A stretch of DNA of 64,000 bases, taken from positions 1-64,000 of the forward strand of contig NZ_CAKZJO010000084.1 of the NCBI RefSeq assembly GCF_936943645.1, given 5' to 3'. This stretch comes from an uncultured Bradyrhizobium sp. (lineage in GTDB: Bacteria; Pseudomonadota; Alphaproteobacteria; Rhizobiales; Xanthobacteraceae). The notes below the pieces were generated by a model that saw only the letters and a list, made by a program, of their open reading frames with translations, ran no database searches and was not told where the DNA came from. Positions 1 to 6,903 of this stretch are shown here, one piece after another. Made by a program: the position numbers and the translations under genes. Numbering within the stretch: the first letter of the stretch is position 1; each line of letters starts with the position of its first letter.

Positions 1-30
1 GAACGCGTTGCTCTACGACCCACATTCCGC

Positions 31-207
31 TGTCGTCCCGGCCTAGTGCGCAATTGCGCACGGGCGCCGGGACCCATAACCCCAGGGAGAAGTGGGGCGA
101 AGATTCATAGTTGCGCTTGCGTCGGTACGAAGACCGCCACCTTCCGATACACCACGCGGTATGGGTCCCGGCGCCCGTGCGCAATTGCGCACTAGGCCGG
201 GACGACA
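31..207. repeat. Inverted-repeat element, copy 1
   Basis: Two 48-base arms (31-78 and 160-207) are perfect inverted repeats flanking an 81-base centre. Each arm contains the smaller palindrome TGCGCAATTGCGCA. The edges read GTCGTCCCGG and CCGGGACGAC, and the inner borders carry GGGACCCATA / TATGGGTCCC. The same edge and inner motifs recur at 43853-44009, so this is a dispersed element, probably a non-autonomous MITE-like or REP-like repeat. No coding capacity is apparent. It lies just beyond the 3' end of the carbonic anhydrase gene and could fold into a very long hairpin in its transcript. Confidence 0.8.
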
Positions 208-227
208 CCGTTGATTGGAGCGCCAGC

Positions 228-980
228 TCAGATCGACTTCAGCACGTACCGTCTGTTGTCCTTCTGCACCGGGCGCGCGTTCATCGGATAGAGCTTTGCG
301 AACGCGGCGACGTCGGCGGCCGAGACCTGGATCGGGGTGGTCAGCAGCAGCCATTCGACCACTTCCGAGCAGGGTGGCGTCGTCAGCGAGCCGGGATAGC
401 GGAAGTAGCTGAGCTTGGTTGGCAGCATGGCGTGCGGATCGATGCCGGCATCGGCCTTCACCGCCGGGCCTTCCGCCGCCGGCATGGTCTTGACGATCTT
501 GCCGAAGGCCGGGTTCGCCCGGCCCTCCGCCATCAGCACGCCGACCACGGCGAGCCCGCCGGCCTCGTTGCGATGGACGAAATGCGCCTCCATCGGAAAA
601 TTCTTGCCGCCGATCATGTGCTCGCTCGGCCGGTGGAAGTGTACCTGCAGCAGCTTGTATTTGACGTCGCCGAGCATCAGCGTGCTGCCTTCGGCGAAGT
701 TGAGCTGGATCGTGTGCCCGTTGTTGACGATGGTGTCGGCGCTCTTGCCCCAATTCAGCTTCAGGACCGGCAGTTGCGACTTGATCGTCCCCTCGATGTC
801 GATCGGCGATTGCTGAAGGCCGACCGCGCAGGCCTTGTTGGCCGCGTCGAGATCGCCCCATTTGGCCGGGCCGCCGGCGCCTTCGTAACTCCAATGCGCG
901 CCTTCGGCGGCGAAGGCCGGCTTGCAGAGCGGACAAAGTGCGAGACCCGCGAGGGCCTTCAATGCATGACGGCGATTCAT
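228..980 (-). CDS. Alpha-type carbonic anhydrase, exported
   Basis: Predicted 250-residue zinc enzyme interconverting CO2 and bicarbonate in the periplasm. The N-terminus MNRRHALKALAGLALCPLC has a twin arginine and a hydrophobic stretch ending near AFA-A, suggesting Tat or Sec export. The family signature VHFHRPSEH supplies zinc ligands His114 and His116, and EAHFVH supplies His133; the substrate-pocket segment LTTPPCSE is also present. Length is normal for a bacterial alpha-class enzyme. The gene stands alone, with the inverted-repeat element 3' of it and a divergent-free gap of about 130 bases before the next minus-strand gene. Family assignment is firm; the physiological role is inferred. 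Confidence 0.93.
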   Translation of the reverse strand: MNRRHALKALAGLALCPLCKPAFAAEGAHWSYEGAGGPAKWGDLDAANKACAVGLQQSPIDIEGTIKSQLPVLKLNWGKSADTIVNNGHTIQLNFAEGSTLMLGDVKYKLLQVHFHRPSEHMIGGKNFPMEAHFVHRNEAGGLAVVGVLMAEGRANPAFGKIVKTMPAAEGPAVKADAGIDPHAMLPTKLSYFRYPGSLTTPPCSEVVEWLLLTTPIQVSAADVAAFAKLYPMNARPVQKDNRRYVLKSI

Positions 981-1111
981 CGTATTCCCCTAAGATAAAG
1001 CTGGAGCGGTAGTATCGGCCGCAACCTATGCGAGAGGTCCGGTGAGTCGCAATGGCGATCCGAATCGGACGCGGCGCCGGTATGGGGGTCATGTTGCGGT
1101 TAAGGTCATAG

Positions 1112-1765
1112 CTACTGGCTCGTCCACACGATCCGCGCAATCCACGCCACCTCGTCCGCCGCCATCGTGCGCGCGGCCTGCGGTGCATCGAGCGATTGCA
1201 GCTCCAGTGCCTTCGCGGTGCGGCGCCTCAGCGTTGCGATCGTCACCTCGCCCGCCCTGCCCCTCACCAGCACGCGATCGCCTTTGCGGATCGGCGCATC
1301 GGGCGACACCAGGACGATGTCGCCGTCGCGATAAACAGGCGCGAACGCATCGCCGGAAATCTCCAGCGCAAAAGTGCGGCTGTCCTCGGTGGCGGGAAGC
1401 GCCGTTTCGGTCCAGCCCTTGCCGGAAGGAAGACCGGACTCGTCGAAGGCCCCGCTCGCGCCGGCCAGGGCGAAGCCGAGCAGCGGGACCGAGCGGGAAT
1501 CGCCGGCGTCGTCGTCGATCAGTTTCGCAAAGCTCTCGATCGAAGCGTCGGCGGCGGCGAGCGCCTTGGCGATCGATTCGGTCGAGGGCCAGCGCTCGCG
1601 GCCGTCCGAGGTGACGCGTTTGGACCTGTTGAACGTGGTGGGATCGAGCCCGGCGCGCTTGGCAAGGCCGGACGGTGACAGACCGGCGCGCGCCGCCAGC
1701 CGATCCAGCGCGACCCAGATCTGGTCGTGAGTCAGTATCCTCTGCGCTTTGGCCTGTCTGACCAT
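1112..1765 (-). CDS. HTH regulator with catalytically dead S24 (LexA/CI-like) domain
   Basis: A 217-residue protein from the ATG at 1765; a TTG at 1786 is possible but less likely. Residues about 10-70 form an XRE-like helix-turn-helix (LAARAGLSPSGLAKRAGLDPTTF). The C-terminal half has the S24 peptidase fold signature SGDAFAPVYRDGDIVLV. In active family members the motif is GDSM and a Lys follows in the last strand (EV-x-x-K). Here Ser is Ala and the Lys position is non-Lys (GEVTIATL), so autocleavage is unlikely and the domain probably serves dimerisation or ligand sensing. No phage genes are nearby, so it looks chromosomal rather than prophage-derived. Confidence 0.8.
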   Translation of the reverse strand: MVRQAKAQRILTHDQIWVALDRLAARAGLSPSGLAKRAGLDPTTFNRSKRVTSDGRERWPSTESIAKALAAADASIESFAKLIDDDAGDSRSVPLLGFALAGASGAFDESGLPSGKGWTETALPATEDSRTFALEISGDAFAPVYRDGDIVLVSPDAPIRKGDRVLVRGRAGEVTIATLRRRTAKALELQSLDAPQAARTMAADEVAWIARIVWTSQ

Positions 1766-2059
1766 GGAAGGTCCAGCCTGTCGCAACCCAGGAAAACTGT
1801 CCTCAAATCAACCGGTTTTCTGTTTTTCGCGCAAGAGGCGGCGGGAGAAGGCGTTTTCAAGCGAAGCGGATACCGGTTCGCGCCAGGAAAACGCGTCAAA
1901 ACGAGGATCTGGAGCCCCGCTTCGATTTCATCGGACCGGAAATGGCTTGAGGTCTTGAGTTCGGCAGGGGCGGCCTTTACGGTCGCGCCGGGGCTTTTGA
2001 AGACCCGCGATAGACGAAAAAACCCAAAAGACTCAAAGAGCAACAGGGCTGCGCAAGCG
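1766..2059. other. Intergenic region upstream of the S24 regulator
   Basis: 294 bases without a convincing gene. It carries a possible inverted repeat GAAAAC (1792-1797) and GTTTTC (1815-1820) with 17 bases between, 27 bases upstream of the regulator start codon, which could be its own operator. The open plus-strand frame here is only a run-in to the DUF952 gene and has no family features before residue MVKIYK. Confidence 0.35.
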
Positions 2060-2404
2060 GTGGTCAAGATCTACAAAATCTGTCCGGCCTCGGCCTGGCG
2101 TGAGGCGGAACGGCAGGGTGTCTACCTCGGCAGCGCAGACGATGCGCGCGACGGTTTCATCCATTTCTCGACCGCCGCCCAGGTTCCCGAGACCCTGCGC
2201 AAGCACTATTTCGGGCAGCGCGCGCTGTTCCTGGTCGAGATCGACAGCGACGCGCTCGGCAGCGAACTGCGCTGGGAGCGCTCGCGCAATGAGGAGCTGT
2301 TTCCGCATCTCTACGGCGAGCTCGATCTCGGCGCCGTCATCATGGTGATGAATCTCAACATCCGCTCCGACGGCGGCCACGACGTTCCGGAGCTTGCCCC
2401 GTGA
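2060..2404 (+). CDS. DUF952 family protein
   Basis: 114 residues from a GTG at 2060, chosen because family similarity begins at once (VKIYKICPASAW) and nothing recognisable lies upstream in frame. The DUF952 hallmarks FIHFSTAAQV and the closing segment HLYGELDLGAVI are present. The family is a small soluble protein of unknown biochemical function, often found beside metabolic genes. Its stop overlaps the GTG start of pyrD (GTGA), so the two are translationally coupled, a pairing that hints at a housekeeping role in or near pyrimidine metabolism, though this is inference. Confidence 0.85.
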   Translation: MVKIYKICPASAWREAERQGVYLGSADDARDGFIHFSTAAQVPETLRKHYFGQRALFLVEIDSDALGSELRWERSRNEELFPHLYGELDLGAVIMVMNLNIRSDGGHDVPELAP

Positions 2405-3498
2405 TCCGCGCTTTCGACGCCTTTTCGCTGCCCGTGCTGCGCTGGCTCGATCCGGAAGATGCGCATCGCCTGGCGATCCAGGGCCTGCGCTTCCTGCCGC
2501 CGATCAAGCCGCGCACCGACGATCCCAAGCTCGCGATGCGCGCCTTCGGACTCAACTTTCCCAACCCGATCGGCATGGCCGCCGGCTTCGACAAGAGCGC
2601 GGAGGTGCCGGACGCGCTGCTGCGGCTCGGCTTCGGCTTCGTCGAGATCGGGTCGGTGACGCCGAAGCCGCAGGCCGGCAATCCCAGGCCGCGGCTGTTT
2701 CGCCTCGAGCGCGACGAAGCCATCATCAACCGCATGGGCTTCAACAATGACGGCGCGGACGTCGCATTGCGCCGGCTTGCCGCGCGCGCGCAGCACGGCG
2801 GCATCGTCGGCGTCAATGTCGGCGCCAACAAGGATTCGCCGGATCGCGTCGCCGATTACGTCAAGCTGATCGAGACCTTCGCGCCGGTCGCGAGCTATTT
2901 CACCGTCAACGTCTCCTCGCCGAACACGCCGGGCCTGCGCAATTTGCAGGAAGGCGCGCTGCTCGACGAGCTGCTCGCACGCGTGATCGACGCCCGCGAG
3001 CGTGTCAGGCAGAAGGCCGGCGACACGCCGGTGCTGCTCAAGATCGCGCCGGATCTGAGCCTCGCCCAGCTCGACGATGTCGTGCAGGTCGCGCGCTCGC
3101 GCAGGGTCGACGGCATGATCGTGTCGAACACGACGATTTCGCGGCCGAGCACGCTGCGGGAGGAGATGCGCGCCAAGGAGCAAGGCGGCCTGTCCGGCCG
3201 GCCGCTGTTCCGGCTGTCGACGCGGATGGTCGCCGAGACCTATGTGCGCGTCGAGGGCGCATTCCCGCTGATCGGCGTCGGCGGCGTGGACTCCGGCGGC
3301 GCCGCACTGACCAAGATCCGCGCGGGTGCCAGCCTGATCCAGCTCTATTCGTCGCTGGTCTACAAGGGCCTCGGCCTCGTCGACGAGATCAAGCGCGACC
3401 TCACCTCGACGCTGCTCCGCACCGGGCGCGATTCGCTGTCCGAGATCGTCGGCGCCGATGCGGCGACGCTCACCGCCGAAGACTGGCCGGGGATGTAG
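2401..3498 (+). CDS. pyrD: Dihydroorotate dehydrogenase (quinone), class 2
   Basis: 365 residues, GTG start overlapping the DUF952 stop. It oxidises dihydroorotate to orotate in de novo pyrimidine synthesis and passes electrons to quinone. The N-terminal amphipathic segment (FSLPVLRWLDPEDAHRLAIQGL) typical of membrane-associated class 2 enzymes is present. FMN-barrel motifs follow: PIGMAAGFDK, the NRMGFNN loop, NVSSPNTPGLR with the class 2 catalytic Ser, VSNTT, and GVGGV and GASLIQLYSSLVYKG phosphate-binding segments near the end. Length matches the family. A palindromic repeat cluster follows immediately and may end the transcript. Confidence 0.97.
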   Translation: MIRAFDAFSLPVLRWLDPEDAHRLAIQGLRFLPPIKPRTDDPKLAMRAFGLNFPNPIGMAAGFDKSAEVPDALLRLGFGFVEIGSVTPKPQAGNPRPRLFRLERDEAIINRMGFNNDGADVALRRLAARAQHGGIVGVNVGANKDSPDRVADYVKLIETFAPVASYFTVNVSSPNTPGLRNLQEGALLDELLARVIDARERVRQKAGDTPVLLKIAPDLSLAQLDDVVQVARSRRVDGMIVSNTTISRPSTLREEMRAKEQGGLSGRPLFRLSTRMVAETYVRVEGAFPLIGVGGVDSGGAALTKIRAGASLIQLYSSLVYKGLGLVDEIKRDLTSTLLRTGRDSLSEIVGADAATLTAEDWPGM

Positions 3499-3503
3499 TC
3501 CCT

Positions 3504-3645
3504 CGCCTCTCCCCGCTCGCGGGGAGAGGCCGGAATTTGCGAGAGCAAATTCCGGGTGAGGGGGACTCTCCACGAGTCCATCTGCCAGCGTCCCCGCGGA
3601 GACTCCCCCTCACCCCAACCCTCTCCCCGCAAGCGGGGAGAGGGG
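3504..3645. repeat. Composite palindromic repeat cluster
   Basis: Several perfect hairpins are packed between pyrD and a convergent SDR gene. GCCTCTCCCCGC (3505-3516) pairs with 3519-3530. CGGAATTTGC (3531-3540) pairs with 3545-3554. A GGTGAGGGGGA arm near 3553 pairs with the TCCCCCTCACC stretch near 3604-3614. CCCTCTCCCCGC (3619-3630) pairs with 3633-3644. The nested layout is typical of rhizobial REP-like intergenic repeats and probably also acts as a bidirectional terminator. Confidence 0.75.
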
Positions 3646-3655
3646 GAGGAAACAG

Positions 3656-4456
3656 CTACCCCCGTCTCACACTGGCCCCGCCATCCACCGGCAGGGTCAC
3701 GCCGGTGATGAAGTTGGCCTCGTCCGACGCCAGGAACAGCGCGGCGTTGGCGACGTCCCAGCCCGTGCCCATCTTCTTGCGCAGCGGCACCTTGCTGTCG
3801 CGCTCGGCTTCGACCTCGGCGCGCGTTTTGTGCCATTCGCGGGCGCGGGTGTCGACGGCCATCGGCGTGTTCATCAGGCCGGGCAGGACGACGTTGGCGC
3901 GGATGCCGTACTCCGCATTCTGGTAGGCAAGCTGCTCGGTGAAGGCGATCATCGCCGATTTCGTCGCCTTGTAGGCGACGTAAGGATAGGTGGTGATCGC
4001 GGCCATCGAGGAGATGTTGATGATGGCGCCGCTTCCTTGCGCGCGCATGATCGGGATCACCTCCTTCGCGGCGAGAACGCAGCTCTTGAGGTTGATGGCG
4101 ACGACGCGGTCGAACGCTTCTTCGGTGATATCGAGCAGCTCGGCATCGCCGCCGGACAGGCTGACGCCGACATTGTTGTGAAGCACGTCGATCCGGCCCC
4201 AGCGGGTCTGCGCGTCCTTCACCATCGCCTTGATGTCGGCAGCCTTGGTCACGTCGGCCTTGAAGGCCGCGGCCGTGCCCTGCGCCGCCGCGATCATCGC
4301 AACCGTTTCCTGTGCGGATTCCAGATGATGGTCGACGCACAGGACCCTGGCGCCCTCGCGCGCGAAGGTCAGCGCGGTGGCGCGGCCGTTGCCCATGCCC
4401 TCGCCAGGGCTTTGCCCGGCGCCGACCACGATCGCAACCTTGTCCTTCAAGCGCAT
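3656..4456 (-). CDS. SDR family oxidoreductase
   Basis: 266-residue classical short-chain dehydrogenase. The cofactor motif appears as a stretched glycine loop (VGAGQSPGEGMGNGRA) followed by an acidic residue after the second strand (VLCVDHH), pointing to NAD(H). The catalytic elements are NNVGVS, ISSM and YVAYKATK (Tyr-x3-Lys). The C-terminus ends VTLPVDGGAS. It follows the CMD-family gene by one base and a second SDR lies upstream, so the three form one minus-strand operon. The substrate cannot be read from sequence; catabolism of a cyclic or aromatic alcohol is a plausible guess from the CMD neighbour. Confidence 0.9.
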   Translation of the reverse strand: MRLKDKVAIVVGAGQSPGEGMGNGRATALTFAREGARVLCVDHHLESAQETVAMIAAAQGTAAAFKADVTKAADIKAMVKDAQTRWGRIDVLHNNVGVSLSGGDAELLDITEEAFDRVVAINLKSCVLAAKEVIPIMRAQGSGAIINISSMAAITTYPYVAYKATKSAMIAFTEQLAYQNAEYGIRANVVLPGLMNTPMAVDTRAREWHKTRAEVEAERDSKVPLRKKMGTGWDVANAALFLASDEANFITGVTLPVDGGASVRRG

Positions 4457-4457
4457 G

Positions 4458-5018
4458 TCAGTTCACTCCCGGGATCGGGTACTGCTGGAGTACCTCTTTG
4501 TAATACGGCTCGTTGTCGATCTTCATGGTCGCGAGCACGCGGACCACGCCGCAATAGAAGGCGATGGTGAGCACGAGGTCGGTCATGTGCTCGTCGGACA
4601 GATCCTTCTTGATCTCGGCGAAGGTCGCATCGGACATCGCGAGCTCGCGCACCATCTCGCGGGCGCCCTTCAGGATCGCTCTTGCCAGCGGCTCCAGCTT
4701 CGAGGGCCGCCCTTCGGTCTCCGCCATCAGGCCGGCGATGTCTTCGTCGGTGACGCCGAATTCCTTGCCGATCTTCACATGGTGGGTGAATTCGTATTCC
4801 GATCGCTCCATCCAGCCGACCTGGAGGATGGCGAGCTCCCGCAGGCGCGGATCGAGCTTGCTCTTGAAGCGGATATAGCCGCCGATGCCGTTGAATGCGC
4901 GCGCCATCTCCGGCGAGTTGACCAGCAGCTTGTGCAGATTGGTGTTGCGCTTGAGCATGTCGCGATATTCGGGCGCGACCTGGTCGGCCTCGAGATAGGG
5001 CAGGCGGGCCATTTCCAT
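4458..5018 (-). CDS. Carboxymuconolactone decarboxylase / AhpD-like fold protein
   Basis: 186 residues, middle gene of the SDR-CMD-SDR operon. The central helix pair LRELAILQVGWMERSEYEFTHHVKIG is the CMD signature. AhpD-type peroxidases have a Cys-x2-Cys in this helix; here the corresponding segment (ERSEYEFTHH) has no cysteine, so peroxidase activity is unlikely. The only visible cysteine is late (AFYCGVV). The Glu/His pair that CMD-type lactone enzymes use is retained. A role in opening or isomerising a ring product made by the neighbouring dehydrogenases is inferred. Confidence 0.85.
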   Translation of the reverse strand: MEMARLPYLEADQVAPEYRDMLKRNTNLHKLLVNSPEMARAFNGIGGYIRFKSKLDPRLRELAILQVGWMERSEYEFTHHVKIGKEFGVTDEDIAGLMAETEGRPSKLEPLARAILKGAREMVRELAMSDATFAEIKKDLSDEHMTDLVLTIAFYCGVVRVLATMKIDNEPYYKEVLQQYPIPGVN

Positions 5019-5025
5019 GTTTCCT

Positions 5026-5838
5026 CTAGTGTTCCTGTGACTCGCGTTCGGGGGCTTGCAGCGTCACGCCGCCGTCGACCACCAGCACCTGGCCGGTGAT
5101 GTAGCGCGCAAAATTGCTGAGCAGGAATTTGACGGCGTGGCCGACGTCCCAGCCGGTGCCTTCGGTCTTGAGCAGGGAGGCCCTGGCGCGATTGGCGCGC
5201 GCCTGCTCGCTCATGCCGCGGGCATAGACCATCGGCGTGTACATCGGGCCGGGGCAAATGCAGTTGACGCGGATGTTGTCGCGACCGTGGTCGACTGCCA
5301 TGGCGCGGGTGAGGCCGATGATGGCGGCCTTCGAGGTCGTGTAGGTCGTGAGCCCGCGCGGCCGCAGCGCCGAGATCGAGGAGATGTTCACGATCGCGCC
5401 GCCCCCGGCGGTTCGGATCATGGCGGGGATCGCGTGCTTTGAGAGCAGGAACATGGTCTCGACATTGACCTGCATGACGCGGCGGTATTGCTCGGGTGTC
5501 TCGTCCACGACGCTGCCGCGGCTGCCGATGCCGACATTGTTGTCGAGGAAATCGAGCCGGCCCCAGCGGTCGAGCGCGGCTTCCACCAGTGTCTTGCAAT
5601 CACTTTCGCTGGTGACGTCGCCACCATGTGCCGCCGCCGTGCCGCCTTCGGCGGCGATCATCTCCACGGTGCGTTCGGCGAGCTTGAGGTCCCGATCGGC
5701 AACGAGCACTCTCGCGCCCGCTCGGGCCAGCAATATTGCTGCAGCGCGGCCGTTGCCAATGCCATCGCCCGCGGCGCCGCCGCCGCTGATCAGCGCCACC
5801 TTGCCGGCGAGGCCGGCATCGTCCTCAGGGCCCTGCAT
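5026..5838 (-). CDS. SDR family oxidoreductase (first gene of operon)
   Basis: 270-residue short-chain dehydrogenase with the same extended glycine loop as its operon partner (SGGGAAGDGIGNGRAA), an Asp after strand 2 (VLVADRD) for NAD(H), NNVGIG, ISSISA and the catalytic YTTSK. The end reads VLVVDGGVTL. The close resemblance of the two SDRs in unusual loop length suggests an old duplication or a shared substrate class. Seven bases separate it from the CMD gene. It is divergent from cyoA, with a 231-base shared upstream region. Confidence 0.9.
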   Translation of the reverse strand: MQGPEDDAGLAGKVALISGGGAAGDGIGNGRAAAILLARAGARVLVADRDLKLAERTVEMIAAEGGTAAAHGGDVTSESDCKTLVEAALDRWGRLDFLDNNVGIGSRGSVVDETPEQYRRVMQVNVETMFLLSKHAIPAMIRTAGGGAIVNISSISALRPRGLTTYTTSKAAIIGLTRAMAVDHGRDNIRVNCICPGPMYTPMVYARGMSEQARANRARASLLKTEGTGWDVGHAVKFLLSNFARYITGQVLVVDGGVTLQAPERESQEH

Positions 5839-5912
5839 GTCATTTCATCCCGCTATTTTCGTGCAGACTAGCAATCGTGACGATGAGAGAGAAGGCCGGT
5901 GGTCCCGCGCTC

Positions 5913-5925
5913 ATGTCATTGACAT
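5913..5925. promoter_or_regulatory. Candidate operator, perfect palindrome
   Basis: ATGTCA-T-TGACAT is a perfect 13-base palindrome in the region between the divergent SDR operon and cyoA, about 150 bases upstream of the cyoA start. It could bind a dimeric regulator of either operon. The regulator is unknown and the assignment rests only on symmetry and position. Confidence 0.35.
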
Positions 5926-6069
5926 CGCGTGGAATTGCATGCCGCTGCACGAGATTGGCGACCGCAGGATCGCGCGTCTTGGAACCGACCTCACGCGATC
6001 GCGTTTGTTGCGGAGCCTGTCCCGCGCTAGGCTCTTCCCCGGGGCTTCCCAACCGCCAGTGGCTTGCCG

Positions 6070-6903
6070 ATGAATCTGCTCGATCCGCAAGGGCCCGTGG
6101 CTGCGGCCAACAGCACCATCCTGATCGACTCCGTCTTCATCATGCTTGCGATCGTGGTGCCGACCATTGTCGCGATCCTGGCCTTTGCGTTCTGGTTTCG
6201 CGCCTCGAATGGCAAGGCGCGCTACCAGCCGGACTTCGTCTATTCCGGCCGCGTCGAGATGGTGGTGTGGTCGATCCCGGCGCTCACCGTCATCCTGCTC
6301 GGCGGCGTCGCCTGGATCGGCTCGCACCAGCTTGACCCCGCAGCGCCGGTGCCGGGCACCGGCAGTCCGGTCCGCATCCAGGCCGTCTCGCTCGACTGGA
6401 AATGGCTCTTCATCTATCCCGACCAGCGCATCGCCACCGTCAACACGCTGACGGTGCCGGCCGGCGCCGAGCTGAACTTCCAGCTGACATCGTCGAGCGT
6501 GATGAACACGTTCTTCATCCCGCAGCTCGGCAGCATGATCTACACCATGAATGGCATGGTGACGAAGCTGAACCTGCGCGCCGACAACGAGGGCAAGCTG
6601 CAAGGATTGTCGGCGCATTTCTCCGGCGACGGCTTTCCCGACATGATGTTCGACGTCAACGTGATCTCGCCGCTCGCCTTTCCGGACTGGGTGGCGACGA
6701 CGGCCAAGACGGACGCGGTGCTGGACGAGGCCAGCTACAGGACGCTGATGCAGCAGGGGATCGAGAAGGGCAGGCCGGCCTATCGTCTTGAAGACCCGCG
6801 CCTGTTCGACCTGATTGCGAACCAGCACATTCCGCCGGGGCCGGGCCCGGAGCTGATCTCCGATGCCGGTCGTCCGCACAGTGGAGGCCACGATGCTCGG
6901 TAA
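6070..6903 (+). CDS. cyoA: Cytochrome o ubiquinol oxidase subunit II
   Basis: 277 residues from the ATG at 6070 (a TTG lies six bases upstream). Two transmembrane helices (about 14-35 and 58-77) precede a cupredoxin domain. The copper-A ligands of cytochrome c oxidases are absent: the loop reads HFSGDGFPDMMFDV, with no Cys pair, so this is a quinol oxidase subunit. The chain opens directly at NLLDPQGP, which in E. coli CyoA follows the lipoprotein cysteine; an in-frame stop at 6028-6030 excludes an upstream lipobox in this frame. It heads cyoABCD and overlaps cyoB by 11 bases. Confidence 0.92.
   Translation: MNLLDPQGPVAAANSTILIDSVFIMLAIVVPTIVAILAFAFWFRASNGKARYQPDFVYSGRVEMVVWSIPALTVILLGGVAWIGSHQLDPAAPVPGTGSPVRIQAVSLDWKWLFIYPDQRIATVNTLTVPAGAELNFQLTSSSVMNTFFIPQLGSMIYTMNGMVTKLNLRADNEGKLQGLSAHFSGDGFPDMMFDVNVISPLAFPDWVATTAKTDAVLDEASYRTLMQQGIEKGRPAYRLEDPRLFDLIANQHIPPGPGPELISDAGRPHSGGHDAR

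Noticed and set aside
1112..1765. Self-cleaving phage repressor / prophage remnant
   Set aside because: Catalytic Ser and Lys are absent and no phage gene lies nearby.
3504..3645. CRISPR-like array
   Set aside because: The repeats are inverted hairpins of unequal length without regular spacers.
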